Origin: Clostridium tyrobutyricum DSM 2637 = ATCC 25755 = JCM 11008
Lineage (GTDB): Bacteria; Bacillota; Clostridia; Clostridiales; Clostridiaceae
Assembly (NCBI RefSeq): GCF_000359585.1
Contig: NZ_APMH01000005.1
Location: forward strand, 88,460 to 152,459
Length of the DNA stretch: 64,000 nucleotides
Direction of reading: 5' to 3'
Below the pieces are notes generated by a model that worked only from the letters and a program-made list of their open reading frames with translations, was not told where the DNA came from and did not search any database. A program made the translations under genes and the position numbers. Shown in pieces: positions 43,585 to 52,555 of the stretch (its first letter is position 1; each line of letters opens with the position of its first letter).

Positions 43585-44864
43585 GTTTAAAAGAAATATT
43601 AAAACAAAAACTTGACTCACAAGCAGCTATAGTACAAGGGGCAATTGATGCAGCAAGAGCAATGAATGAAGAGGAGCAAAAGTTATATGATGATTTAGAG
43701 GCAGAAATTAAAAATCTTGAAAAAACAATAGAGGCGGAAGATAAGCTAAAAGAAAGAGAAAAGCTTAATAAGACACCAGTCAATGAACCTATATATGCTA
43801 AACCTAAAAACCCTAATGAGAAGAAATGGAAAGGCGGCATAGGAGAATTTCTTCAAGCTGTGGCAAAGGCATCTTCACCTGGGGGAAGAATGGACAACAG
43901 GCTTGTATATCAAAATTCAGCTTCCGGTTTAAATGAAAGTGTAAGTTCTGAAGGTGGATTTATGCTGGAAAATGATTTTATACAGGATATGTTTGATGTT
44001 ATGATGTCCGAAAGTCAGGTTGCAAACAGAATAAGGATGATTCCAATTGGTGCAAATACAAATAGATTAAGAACTCTTGGTATTGATGAAACCAGCAGGG
44101 CTAATGGAAGCAGATGGGGCGGTGTTCAAGCTTACTGGATAGCTGAAGCAGAAACTGTTACAAAGTCAAAGCCTAAGTTTAGAGAAATTGATATGGCACT
44201 TCAGAAATTACTGGCACTTTGCTATGTTACAGATGATTTGCTCCAGGATGCAACAGCTCTTGAGGCAATAGTAAAACAAGCATATGCTGATGAAATGTCT
44301 TTTAAAATTGATGATGCAATAATAAATGGTACAGGTGTTGGTATGCCGCTTGGAATACTTAATTCAGATGCACTTGTATCAGTACCAAAAGAATCAAATC
44401 AAGCTGCAGGAACTATAAAGTACGAAAATATACTTAAAATGTGGAGTTCAGTGCCTGCAAGGCTTAGAGCAAATGCCGTGTGGTATATTAATCAAGAAAT
44501 AGAACCACAGCTTTACACAATGGCACTTAATATAGGAACAGGAGGAGCACCAGTATTTCTACCATCTGGAGGAGCTTCAAGTTCACAGTACAGCACTTTG
44601 TTAAATAGACCAATAGTTCCTATAGAGCAGTGTTCTGTGCTTGGTAAAAAAGGAGATATTATACTTGCAGATCCTACGCAGTATATAGGAATAGATAAAA
44701 AAGCACCAACAGCAGATGTGTCCATACATGTAAGATTTTTATACGATGAGCAGGTGTTTAGATTTATCTATAAGTTTAATGGTGCTCCTTATAGAAATAA
44801 ACCAATCACACCTTATAAGGGAGCTAATGCTTTGAGTCCATTTGTTACTTTAGCTGATAGATAG
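43581..44864 (+). CDS. Major capsid protein, HK97 family
   Basis: Protein of 427 aa. The first 100 residues are a coiled-coil delta/scaffold domain (AAIVQGAIDAARAMNEEEQKLYDDLEAEIKNLEKTI), which the protease should remove. The HK97 fold follows from SGLNESVSSEGGFML, including LCYVTDDLLQDATALEAIVKQAYADEMSFKIDDAIINGTG. It builds the icosahedral head. ATG 43581 behind GAGAGGAG. A moron gene interrupts the usual order just downstream. Confidence 0.96.
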   Translation: MSLKEILKQKLDSQAAIVQGAIDAARAMNEEEQKLYDDLEAEIKNLEKTIEAEDKLKEREKLNKTPVNEPIYAKPKNPNEKKWKGGIGEFLQAVAKASSPGGRMDNRLVYQNSASGLNESVSSEGGFMLENDFIQDMFDVMMSESQVANRIRMIPIGANTNRLRTLGIDETSRANGSRWGGVQAYWIAEAETVTKSKPKFREIDMALQKLLALCYVTDDLLQDATALEAIVKQAYADEMSFKIDDAIINGTGVGMPLGILNSDALVSVPKESNQAAGTIKYENILKMWSSVPARLRANAVWYINQEIEPQLYTMALNIGTGGAPVFLPSGGASSSQYSTLLNRPIVPIEQCSVLGKKGDIILADPTQYIGIDKKAPTADVSIHVRFLYDEQVFRFIYKFNGAPYRNKPITPYKGANALSPFVTLADR

Positions 44865-44955
44865 CAATATATTTTAAAATATTGGGATAAGATGGATGTT
44901 TCTATTATAATGATGGTAGAGGATTTTTATATAAAAATAGATGGGAGTAGATGAA

Positions 44956-45891
44956 ATGAGATATCCATTTTCTAAAGAACAATATTTAAGCGTTCAAGAT
45001 AAATTATATGATGCTATGACAGATATATGTAAGGAAGATAAAATTGCTAATGTAGAGTACAAATTAGTAGAGAAAGATTTGTTATATACGCCTAGTGGGG
45101 ATATTATTATGCATAGAAAATATACAGCTAATGTTCATAATTGGCTTGAAGAAATAGAATGGCTAAAATGTAATATAGTTGAAGAATTATTGTTATGCTT
45201 ATCATACGATAGGATATGTAATGAATTTGATAGTCCATTAAAAGGTACATTAAGGTATGTGAATAGAGAAAGATATTTAAAACTAATAATTTATGATTTA
45301 TTTACTTTCAGAGAAAAATTTTCATTTTTAATTTATGAATTATTTAATAGACAAATTAAGATATATGTTGATAAGAAGGTATGTAGTAATAATAGAGTAA
45401 AAGTAATAAAAACCCTAAAGAATTTAAAAAACACTGAAGTTAGTTTTAAAAAAATAAGTGCGGGATTAAAAATATTTGATATCTTTAAGGAAAATGTTAG
45501 TTGGATTGATGAAAAAGAGTATAAATTAATATGTTCTGTTGTTAATGAATTTGATACTAATGTTCATGTTAAAAATTTGAAAAATATACGAAATGCATTT
45601 ACGCATAGGAGCAATCCTGGAATTGATTGTTCACCATTAAGAAGTTATGAGTATGATGAAGTTGATCAGGAAACTAAGCAGATGCTTTCATATTTTGATA
45701 AAAGTATAGGAATTAAAAACTCAAAGAAATCAAGATATATAGTTAAGTCAAGTAAACCACTTGAGAAAGAAGAAAAATTTGGGGAAATTATACATGATGT
45801 CTTAGAAGTATGGAAATTATTTATGAATAGCTTAAAGGAATTACTTGATAATGTATCTATATTAAAAAGTGAGGTAGACAAATTTTACTAG
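44956..45891 (+). CDS. Second HEPN-like moron protein
   Basis: Protein of 311 aa from ATG 44956 behind GGGAG. Mostly helical and A/T-rich. HVKNLKNIRNAFTHRSNPG contains Arg212-Asn213 and His217, an R-x4-H motif of HEPN domains, after long helices (residues 60-135) that would form the bundle. It is not obviously similar to the protein at 38261-39322 outside this motif. It is inserted between capsid and connector genes, where structural genes are expected, so it is probably cargo. Function unknown. Confidence 0.55.
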   Translation: MRYPFSKEQYLSVQDKLYDAMTDICKEDKIANVEYKLVEKDLLYTPSGDIIMHRKYTANVHNWLEEIEWLKCNIVEELLLCLSYDRICNEFDSPLKGTLRYVNRERYLKLIIYDLFTFREKFSFLIYELFNRQIKIYVDKKVCSNNRVKVIKTLKNLKNTEVSFKKISAGLKIFDIFKENVSWIDEKEYKLICSVVNEFDTNVHVKNLKNIRNAFTHRSNPGIDCSPLRSYEYDEVDQETKQMLSYFDKSIGIKNSKKSRYIVKSSKPLEKEEKFGEIIHDVLEVWKLFMNSLKELLDNVSILKSEVDKFY

Positions 45892-45914
45892 TATGAAAGA
45901 GAGGAAAATAAATT

Positions 45915-46376
45915 ATGGCATTAATTGAAAAATATAAATTAATACAAGCATTTGAACCTAAAACAACAAATGCTGCAATAACAAGTAATTATGTAACTTT
46001 AAAGAATGCTATTACAGCAACAGTTGTTGTAAATTTAGCTCAAACTGTGGGACATACAACTCAAGTATCTTTATATCAGGCACAGGATATAGAAGGAACT
46101 GCTGAAAAGCCTTTAGCAAATGATGTTCCTATACTTGCAAATGAAGATGTTGGGGCAAGTGATACATTAGTAAGGCAAGCAGATGGAGTAAGTTATACTG
46201 TAGTAAATACAGCAAAGAATAAGCAGGTAATATTTCACATTGATCCAGCTAAACTTGATATAAATAATGGTTTTACTTGTTTAAATGTGAGACTTGGAGC
46301 TAGTTCACAGGCTACAAATTTTGCAAGTGGTGAATTTATATTGGAAAACAAATATGCTGGGGATGAAAAAAATTAG
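45915..46376 (+). CDS. Putative head decoration/fibre-like protein
   Basis: Protein of 153 aa, beta-rich: AITATVVVNLAQTVGHTTQVSLYQAQDIEG and KQVIFHIDPAKLDINNGFTCLNVRLGAS. No named domain recognised. Its place between capsid and connector genes and its small soluble form suit a head-associated protein; similar short genes are common here in clostridial siphophages. GAGAGGAAAA lies upstream. Confidence 0.55.
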   Translation: MALIEKYKLIQAFEPKTTNAAITSNYVTLKNAITATVVVNLAQTVGHTTQVSLYQAQDIEGTAEKPLANDVPILANEDVGASDTLVRQADGVSYTVVNTAKNKQVIFHIDPAKLDINNGFTCLNVRLGASSQATNFASGEFILENKYAGDEKN

Positions 46377-46435
46377 ATATTAGTTAATTGAATTTGGGGA
46401 GCTGTTTAGGCTCTTTTGTTTTTTGGGGTGATTTT

Positions 46436-47008
46436 ATGGCATTAAAAATTATAACACCACCAGCAGTTGAACCTATAACTTTGGAGGAAGCAAAACAGCA
46501 TTTAAGAGTAACCGGAAGTGATGATGATATTATTTTACTCAGCATGATCAAGCAGGCTAGAGAATTTTGCGAGGACTTTCAAAATAGAAAGTATATTACT
46601 CAAACTTTAGAAATGGTGCGGGATTATTTCCCGGAGGATAATTGTATTTCATTTAAAAACTGTTCACCAGTTCAAAGTGTAGAAAGTGTAAAATACTATG
46701 ATGCAGGTGGACAGGAGTATATATTTGATTCAAGTAATTATATTGTTGATACAGATAGTTTTGTTAATAGAATTGTACTTGGATACTGTAAATTATGGCC
46801 AACAATAGCATTACAAACTGTTAATGCTGTAAGGATTAGATTTATAGCTGGTTTTGGAGATAAAGAAGCAGATATTCCAGAAACAGTTAAATGGGCAATG
46901 ATTCTTCATATGAGGCTTCTCTATGATGATTATAAGCCTGATGAAAGAACTAAAATTGAAGAAGCAAGAAATTCATTATTAAGTTTGAATAGAGTGATAC
47001 CAGTATGA
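46436..47008 (+). CDS. Head-tail connector protein, gp6-like
   Basis: Protein of 190 aa. MALKIITPPAVEPITLEEAKQHLRVTGSDDDIILLSMIKQAREFCEDFQNR is the classic start of gp6-like adaptors. These rings sit under the portal. ATG 46436 behind GGGGTGAT is chosen over an upstream in-frame ATG that lacks a site. It overlaps the next gene by 4 nt. Confidence 0.92.
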   Translation: MALKIITPPAVEPITLEEAKQHLRVTGSDDDIILLSMIKQAREFCEDFQNRKYITQTLEMVRDYFPEDNCISFKNCSPVQSVESVKYYDAGGQEYIFDSSNYIVDTDSFVNRIVLGYCKLWPTIALQTVNAVRIRFIAGFGDKEADIPETVKWAMILHMRLLYDDYKPDERTKIEEARNSLLSLNRVIPV

Positions 47009-47331
47009 GAACGGAAGAATTGAAACACAAAATAATCTTTCAAAAACTTACAGCAACTACAAATGAAAATGGATTTGAAGTTGAGGTATGGGAGGATTAT
47101 TCAACTGTTTGGGCAGAGGTATCAAATTTGATGGGAAGAGAATATTTTGCAGCTGCAGCTGGGCAGGCAGAGAAAACTGTTAAATTTACTATAAGGTATT
47201 TGCAGGGTATAACAGATGATATGAGGATATTATTTGAAGATAAACAGTACAATATAACTTTCATAGATAACATTAAATATAGAAACAAATATATAGAAAT
47301 AAAAGCTTTGGAGGTTGAGAATAGTGGCTAA
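47005..47331 (+). CDS. Head closure protein (head-tail adaptor)
   Basis: Protein of 108 aa. MRTEELKHKIIFQKLTATTNENGFEVEVWEDYSTVWAEVSNLMGREYFAAAA with later RYLQGITDDMRILFEDKQYNI matches the SPP1 gp16/HK97 stopper-type family. It closes the head after packaging. It overlaps the following gene by 8 nt, typical of this tightly packed module. Confidence 0.92.
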   Translation: MRTEELKHKIIFQKLTATTNENGFEVEVWEDYSTVWAEVSNLMGREYFAAAAGQAEKTVKFTIRYLQGITDDMRILFEDKQYNITFIDNIKYRNKYIEIKALEVENSG

Positions 47332-47704
47332 TATAGAGCTTACGGGTGTTGATGAAATATTAAACAAACTTCAACAGATAGGTGCAAATGTAGGAAGACT
47401 TGAAAATAAAGCACTAAAAAATGCAGCAGAACCTGTACTTGAAGATGCAAAGGCAAATGTTCCTGTGAGGACTGGGAAACTTAAAAAAGGTCTTAAGATA
47501 ACCAATGTAAAAAAGAAAGAGGGAATTAAATACATCCTTGTGGGTGTAGATAAGGGAGACAATTCAGAAATATTTTATGGAAAATTTATTGAGTTTGGAA
47601 CCAGTAAAAGAGCTGCACATCCTTTCCTGCAACCTGCTTATGAAAAAAATATAGATGATATAAAAGGAATTATAGCTGAAACTCTAAAGGAAGGATTAAA
47701 GTGA
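47324..47704 (+). CDS. HK97 gp10-like tail-component protein
   Basis: Protein of 126 aa: ELTGVDEILNKLQQIGANVGRLENKALKNAAEPVLEDAKANVPVRTGKLKKGL is the gp10 signature, with FIEFGTSKRAAHPFLQPAY near the end. It helps terminate or join the tail. GTG 47324 is favoured by GGAGG at 47310-47314; an in-frame TTG at 47315 is too close to that site. Confidence 0.92.
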   Translation: MANIELTGVDEILNKLQQIGANVGRLENKALKNAAEPVLEDAKANVPVRTGKLKKGLKITNVKKKEGIKYILVGVDKGDNSEIFYGKFIEFGTSKRAAHPFLQPAYEKNIDDIKGIIAETLKEGLK

Positions 47705-48033
47705 TAAACAAATTAGTAGTAGAAGCTTTAAAACCTCTTAATGTACCTGTTTCATTTCAAAAATATAAAGGGAAAGAAAATACCTATATAACCTTTTTTA
47801 ATTATTTAGAACAGGGTGAGCAGTATGCTGATAATGAAGAAAAAGCTACGGGATATTATATTCAAATAGATGTATGGAGCAAAAACGATTATACAGAGCT
47901 TGTAGAAAAAGTAAAAAATAATATGAAGGCCGCAGGGTTTATGAGAACTTCTGCGGCTGATTTATTTGAGGATGATATTAAAGTATATCATAAGGCAATA
48001 AGATTTTTTATTCAGATGGAAGGAGAAATATAA
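47701..48033 (+). CDS. Tail terminator-like protein (DUF3168/gp17 type)
   Basis: Protein of 110 aa from GTG 47701: VPVSFQKYKGKENTYITFFNYLEQGEQYADNEEKATGYYIQIDVWSKNDYTELVEKVKNNMKAAGF. The pattern matches small proteins capping the tail tube upstream of the major tail protein. It overlaps the previous gene by 4 nt and ends 3 bp before the tail tube gene. Confidence 0.8.
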   Translation: MINKLVVEALKPLNVPVSFQKYKGKENTYITFFNYLEQGEQYADNEEKATGYYIQIDVWSKNDYTELVEKVKNNMKAAGFMRTSAADLFEDDIKVYHKAIRFFIQMEGEI

Positions 48034-48036
48034 ATA

Positions 48037-48867
48037 ATGTCAGAAATAGTAAACAGTGCTCCTATAGGAGTAGAAAATTTAGTTTATGCTGTTTTAACAG
48101 ATGAAATTACTTCAGTTTATGGTACGCCGGCTTTAATTTCACCAGCAATAAATGTAAAAATAAGTCCAAAGAGCAATTCGGATACGCTGTATGCTGATAA
48201 TAAAGCTGTAGAAACAGCTACATCATTAGGTGAAATAGATGTTGAAATTGAAACACAGGATTTACCACTTGAAGTACAGGCGGCACTTCTTGGACATACG
48301 ATTGATTCAACAACTAAAGTTATGTGTTCTGATGTTCAAGATTCAGCACCATATGTTGCTGTAGGCTTTAAAATTAAAAAAGCTAATGCCAAGTATAGAT
48401 ATGTATGGCTTCTTAAAGGCAAATTTAGTGAACCTGAAGAAGAACATTCATCACAGGAAGACAAAACAAAATTTCAGACACCTAAAATTAAAGGTACATT
48501 TGTTACAAGAACAGATGGTAAGTGGAAATATACAGCTGACGAAGATAGTGGATTTACAGGTGGAGCCGCATGGTTTGCTAGTGTGTATAAATCAATGATT
48601 ATACCAGCAGCACCAACTAACCCAGTACAGGATGATACAGCTAATACTTTTGGATGGACTAATGTTAGTGGATATGATAATGCATCAGATTATGAGTACA
48701 GTACAGATGGAGGAGCAACATGGTCAGCGGTAACAGAAAATCCACAAAATGTTGGAAATAGTGCTTATGATTTAGGAAAAATACAGGTAAGGGTAAAGGC
48801 AGATGCGGAAGCTGGCAGATCACCGGGATTAGTATTAAGTTCAACTTTAGCATATACTGCAGGTTAA
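48037..48867 (+). CDS. Major tail protein, phi13 type, with C-terminal Ig-like domain
   Basis: Protein of 276 aa. Residues 1-190 resemble the phi13/TP901-type tail tube (IGVENLVYAVLTDEITSVYGTPALISPAINVKI). Residues 195-276 (APTNPVQDDTANTFGWTNVSGYDNASDYEYSTDGGATW) form a fibronectin/Ig-like surface domain, often present on tail tubes. It builds the tail shaft. No ribosome site better than the short GGAGAAATATA upstream. Confidence 0.9.
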   Translation: MSEIVNSAPIGVENLVYAVLTDEITSVYGTPALISPAINVKISPKSNSDTLYADNKAVETATSLGEIDVEIETQDLPLEVQAALLGHTIDSTTKVMCSDVQDSAPYVAVGFKIKKANAKYRYVWLLKGKFSEPEEEHSSQEDKTKFQTPKIKGTFVTRTDGKWKYTADEDSGFTGGAAWFASVYKSMIIPAAPTNPVQDDTANTFGWTNVSGYDNASDYEYSTDGGATWSAVTENPQNVGNSAYDLGKIQVRVKADAEAGRSPGLVLSSTLAYTAG

Positions 48868-48909
48868 TTTATCCGATAAGTAAGATTCATTGATAGGGGG
48901 GTAAAGTCT

Positions 48910-49194
48910 ATGGAGATAGCATTGAACAATAAGACTTATGTAATGCCTAAAGTTAAAACAAGAATGCTTAGAAAGGCTATTGAAATTAACGAAAATATAG
49001 ATTTTAGCAATATGAAGACAAAAGATTTAGATGGACTTGTGGATTTTATAGTGGAGCTATATGGTAATAAATTTACCAGAGATGATTTTTATGACGGACT
49101 GGATGCAGATAAACTGATAGAAACTCTTAACAGCAGCATAAACGGAATAGTGGGAAACCTAGGAAATAAATTAAATGAATTCCCAAACAAGTAG
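48910..49194 (+). CDS. Tail assembly chaperone, G-type (short form)
   Basis: Protein of 94 aa: MEIALNNKTYVMPKVKTRMLRKAIEINENIDFSNMKTKDLDGLVDFIVELYGNKFTRDDFYDGLD matches the Gp13/G-type chaperones. It binds the tape measure during tail assembly. GGGGGGT precedes ATG 48910. A -1 frameshift near its end produces the longer GT form (see 48910-49382). Confidence 0.9.
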   Translation: MEIALNNKTYVMPKVKTRMLRKAIEINENIDFSNMKTKDLDGLVDFIVELYGNKFTRDDFYDGLDADKLIETLNSSINGIVGNLGNKLNEFPNK

Positions 49195-49382
49195 GCGGAG
49201 AAGCAGATGAAAAGCTTTCTCCGCTTGATTTTATAAAGGAGATCTATTCTAAGCTTTTAGAGCAGGAATGGACACTAAATGATGTTGATGAAATGGATAT
49301 ATTTTTTTACTTTGATATCTTAATTTACAGGGCAAATAAGAAATATAAGCAAAACTTAGATGCCATTTTAAATATATTGTAA
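48910..49382 (+). CDS. Tail assembly chaperone GT fusion made by -1 frameshift
   Basis: Slipping back one base at CCCAAAC (49182-49188) joins the short chaperone to a second frame open to TAA at 49380-49382, giving 157 aa. The added tail reads KQVGGEADEKLSPLDFIKEIYSKLLEQEW and DEMDIFFYFDILIYRANKKYKQNLDAILNIL, typical of the T part of lambda-like G-T chaperones. I checked the joined frame and found no stop. The tape measure gene starts 13 bp after the stop. Confidence 0.88.
49182..49224 (+). promoter_or_regulatory. Programmed -1 ribosomal frameshift signal
   Basis: Slippery heptamer C CCA AAC is in the zero frame at 49182-49188. A 6-nt spacer ends in the TAG stop of the short form. A stem follows: GCGGAGAA... 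specifically 49195-49202 pairs with 49217-49224 (TTCTCCGC), with extra G-C pairs inside. Heptamer, spacer and stem are all standard. Confidence 0.9.
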
Positions 49383-49395
49383 AGAAGGTGAGAGA

Positions 49396-51846
49396 GTGGC
49401 TGAAGAACTGGGAAGTCTGGCTGTGAAGATAGGACTGGATTCAAGCGGGTTTCAAAATGGCATAAGCAGTATCAACAGAAATCTAAGAGTGCTTGACAGT
49501 GAATTTAAGGCAAACACTGCGGCACTTGGAGAAAATGGGAAAGGTCTTGAGGGACTTAAGCTGAAATCAGAAAGTCTATCCAAGCAATTGGAGCTTCAAA
49601 AGCAAAAAGTAAGCACTCTTGAAAATGTCTATACCAAAAGTGCTGAAACTAAAGGTAAAGACAGCAAAGCCACCCAAGACCTTGAGATAAAATTAAATAA
49701 GGCAAGACAAACCCTGTCACAGATGGAAAATGAACTTTCGAAGACCAATAAACAAATAGAGACCCAGAGCAGCAGGTGGACTTCCTTAAGTAAAAGTTTT
49801 GAAAATATAGGGAGTAAAATGAAATCCATAGGTGACGGACTGGCAGGTGCAGGATCTAAACTTTCACTTGCAGTAACCGCCCCCATTGCCGCCGCAGGAG
49901 CTGCAAGTGTAAGGCTTGCCTCAGACACAGCGGAGAGCATGAACAAAGTGGAGGTTGCATTTGGAAACGTCAGTCAAAAGGTAAAAGACTGGTCGGATAC
50001 CACTTTAAAAAGCTACGGCGTAGCAAAGGGGACAGCACTTGATATGTCTGCCCTCTACGGAGATATGGCAACAAGCATGGGATTAAGCCAGGAAGAAGCC
50101 GCAAAAATGTCCATGTCTCTTGTTGGACTTGCAGGTGATCTGTCCAGTTTTAAAAATATAGATATAAAACAGGCTGAAGAAGCTTTAAACGGTATATTTA
50201 CTGGTGAAACAGAGAGTCTGAAAATGCTTGGTATAGTTATGACAGATACGAATCTGCAGCAGTATGCCTATTCAAAAGGCATACAGAAAAAAACACAGGA
50301 TATGACTGAAGCGGAAAAGGTACAGCTTAGATATAACTATGTCATGGATAAGACAAAAAATTCACATGGAGATTTTGAACGTACCAGTGCAGGTACTGCC
50401 AACCAGATGAGAGTATTTCAGGAGAGTTTAAAAGAACTGGGTGCTACAATGGGACAGAATATACTCCCTATAATAACTCCTATAATTGCCAGGTTAAATG
50501 AATGGATACAGGCATTTGGAAAACTGGATCAGGGTTCTCAGAGAATAATACTTGTCATAGGGGCAGTGATTGCTGCAATAGGTCCGGCTCTGGTTGGAAT
50601 AGGAAGTGTGGTAAGAGCTGTAGGGGATATATCTACAGCCATTTCTAAGGTATCAGTTGCCGCAGGCAATTTGAGCGGTATGTCTAAAATACTTGGAATG
50701 GTATTTAACCCCTGGGTTATCGGCATAGGACTTGCCATACTTGCAGGTTATGAAATTTATAAGCACTGGGATACCATTAAGCAGGGGGCAAATGATTTAT
50801 GGCTTAAACTTACAACTATTTTTCAAGGAATCAAAACATCTATTACTAATGCCTGGGAAAATGTAAAAACTGCAACACTAACTGCCTGGGAAAACTTAAA
50901 AAGTACTATAAGCAGTGGCCTTAATAGTATAAAGAGCTTTCTAGAGCCAGCTTTAAATTTTTATAAGACCATATTTAAAAATGCCTGGGACATTATAAAA
51001 AATGTTGTTTCAGGAGCAGTTCTTATAATCCTTGATATAGTTACCGGAAACTTTACAAAGCTGAAATCTGATACGGAGCATATATGGACAAATATAAAAA
51101 CGGCTTTAACAAATATATGGGAAACCATAAAAAATACAGCTGTAAATGCCTGGACTAAATTAAAGGAAACTGTAATAAATCTTTGTAGTAACATAAAAGA
51201 AACAGCACTTAACATATGGAATTCTATTTTAACTTGGTTTTCAGAACTTCCGGGCAAGCTTTATAATTATGGATCAAGTATGTTCACAAGAATGAAGGAT
51301 GGAGTAAATAGTACTATAGGAAGTGTAAGAAGTTCCATAGAAAGTGGTATTAATAATGCATTAAATTATCTGGCAAGTTTGCCGGGCAGGGCATGGAGCT
51401 ATGGAGCAGACTTTGTAAATGGAATTGTAAATGGTATAAGATCTGCTGTAGGCAGAGTTGAAGATGCAGTAAGTGCATTAGCTGCCAAAATAAGAAGCTA
51501 TCTTCACTTTTCAGTTCCGGACGAAGGCCCTCTTACTGACTACGAAAGCTGGATGCCGGACTTTATGGAAGGTCTTGCTGAAGGGATAAATGAAAGCAGA
51601 TATCTTGTCTCTGATGCTGTAAGCAGACTGTCGCTTGACATGAAGGTAAGTACCGGGGTGTCAGAAATACCGATATCCCGTAATTATAACAGTAACTCAG
51701 AAGAAAACAGGAATATGGGCAGCAGAAACGGACTTACACTGCACATAGAAAACTTTAATAATTATACTGAAAAAGATATAGAGCAGCTTGCATATGAATT
51801 AGAGTTTTACAGAAGGAAAATTTCTATGGGAAAGGGAGGAATTTAG
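49396..51846 (+). CDS. Phage tail tape measure protein
   Basis: Protein of 816 aa from GTG 49396 behind AAGGTGAGAG. LAVKIGLDSSGFQNGISSINRNLRVLDSEFKAN is the common tape-measure opening, a coiled coil fills residues 40-130, hydrophobic segments lie near 150-170 and 380-460, and repeated amphipathic Trp-containing helices (NAWENVKTATLTAWENL, AWDIIKN, IWETIKN) fill 480-640. It sets tail length; about 0.15 nm per residue would give a tail near 120 nm. Base composition is richer in G/C than the moron genes. Confidence 0.95.
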   Translation: MAEELGSLAVKIGLDSSGFQNGISSINRNLRVLDSEFKANTAALGENGKGLEGLKLKSESLSKQLELQKQKVSTLENVYTKSAETKGKDSKATQDLEIKLNKARQTLSQMENELSKTNKQIETQSSRWTSLSKSFENIGSKMKSIGDGLAGAGSKLSLAVTAPIAAAGAASVRLASDTAESMNKVEVAFGNVSQKVKDWSDTTLKSYGVAKGTALDMSALYGDMATSMGLSQEEAAKMSMSLVGLAGDLSSFKNIDIKQAEEALNGIFTGETESLKMLGIVMTDTNLQQYAYSKGIQKKTQDMTEAEKVQLRYNYVMDKTKNSHGDFERTSAGTANQMRVFQESLKELGATMGQNILPIITPIIARLNEWIQAFGKLDQGSQRIILVIGAVIAAIGPALVGIGSVVRAVGDISTAISKVSVAAGNLSGMSKILGMVFNPWVIGIGLAILAGYEIYKHWDTIKQGANDLWLKLTTIFQGIKTSITNAWENVKTATLTAWENLKSTISSGLNSIKSFLEPALNFYKTIFKNAWDIIKNVVSGAVLIILDIVTGNFTKLKSDTEHIWTNIKTALTNIWETIKNTAVNAWTKLKETVINLCSNIKETALNIWNSILTWFSELPGKLYNYGSSMFTRMKDGVNSTIGSVRSSIESGINNALNYLASLPGRAWSYGADFVNGIVNGIRSAVGRVEDAVSALAAKIRSYLHFSVPDEGPLTDYESWMPDFMEGLAEGINESRYLVSDAVSRLSLDMKVSTGVSEIPISRNYNSNSEENRNMGSRNGLTLHIENFNNYTEKDIEQLAYELEFYRRKISMGKGGI

Positions 51847-51847
51847 A

Positions 51848-52555
51848 ATGCTTAGCTTTAATTTTGGCGGTAGAAACAGTTACGATGATTTTGGAATTTT
51901 AATAGCAAAAAGACCAGACCTCCCTTCTCCTAAACGCAGAGTAAATATAATAAATATTCCCGGAAGAAATTCTAATTTAAGGTTTGATGAAAAAACCTAT
52001 GATGATATAACACTAACGGTTGAGTGTTCAGTAAAGGATACGCAGAATCTTGCAGATAAAATTGATGATATAGCAGTTTGGCTTTTTGAAGCAGGTGAAG
52101 GTGATTTGACATTCAGTTTTCAACCAGATAAAAAATATATTGCTCAAGTGGTAAATGCTATTGATTTTAAACAGGTTTATAAATATTTTAGCGAGTTTCC
52201 AATAATATTTAACTGCAGGCCTTTTAAATATGCAGTGGAAAACAATATAGTAATCATAAATACTTCATGTGCAAAAGTAACTAATCCGGGAACTATTGAA
52301 AGTGAGCCTGTAATAAGTATTTATGGTTCTGGTGATATAGTTTTTAAAATAAATGGACAGCAGATAAGTCTTAAAGGTGTATCTGAAAAAATCATAGTGG
52401 ATTCAGTTATACAGGACTGCTATGATAATGCCGGAAATAACCTGAACGGAAAGATGACAGGGGAGTTTCCAAAACTGAAACCCGGGGAAAATATAATGGA
52501 ATGGAGCGGGGATGTTGTTAAAGCTGAACTTCTGCCAAACTGGCGGTGGCTGTAA
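51848..52555 (+). CDS. Distal tail protein
   Basis: Protein of 235 aa: MLSFNFGGRNSYDDFGILIAKRPDLPSPKRRVNIINIPGRNSNLRFDEKTYDDITLTVEC is the Dit (phage tail, Sipho_tail) signature. It forms the hub joining the tail tube to the baseplate. One base separates it from the tape measure stop; GGGAGG is upstream. It overlaps the next gene by one base. Confidence 0.93.
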   Translation: MLSFNFGGRNSYDDFGILIAKRPDLPSPKRRVNIINIPGRNSNLRFDEKTYDDITLTVECSVKDTQNLADKIDDIAVWLFEAGEGDLTFSFQPDKKYIAQVVNAIDFKQVYKYFSEFPIIFNCRPFKYAVENNIVIINTSCAKVTNPGTIESEPVISIYGSGDIVFKINGQQISLKGVSEKIIVDSVIQDCYDNAGNNLNGKMTGEFPKLKPGENIMEWSGDVVKAELLPNWRWL

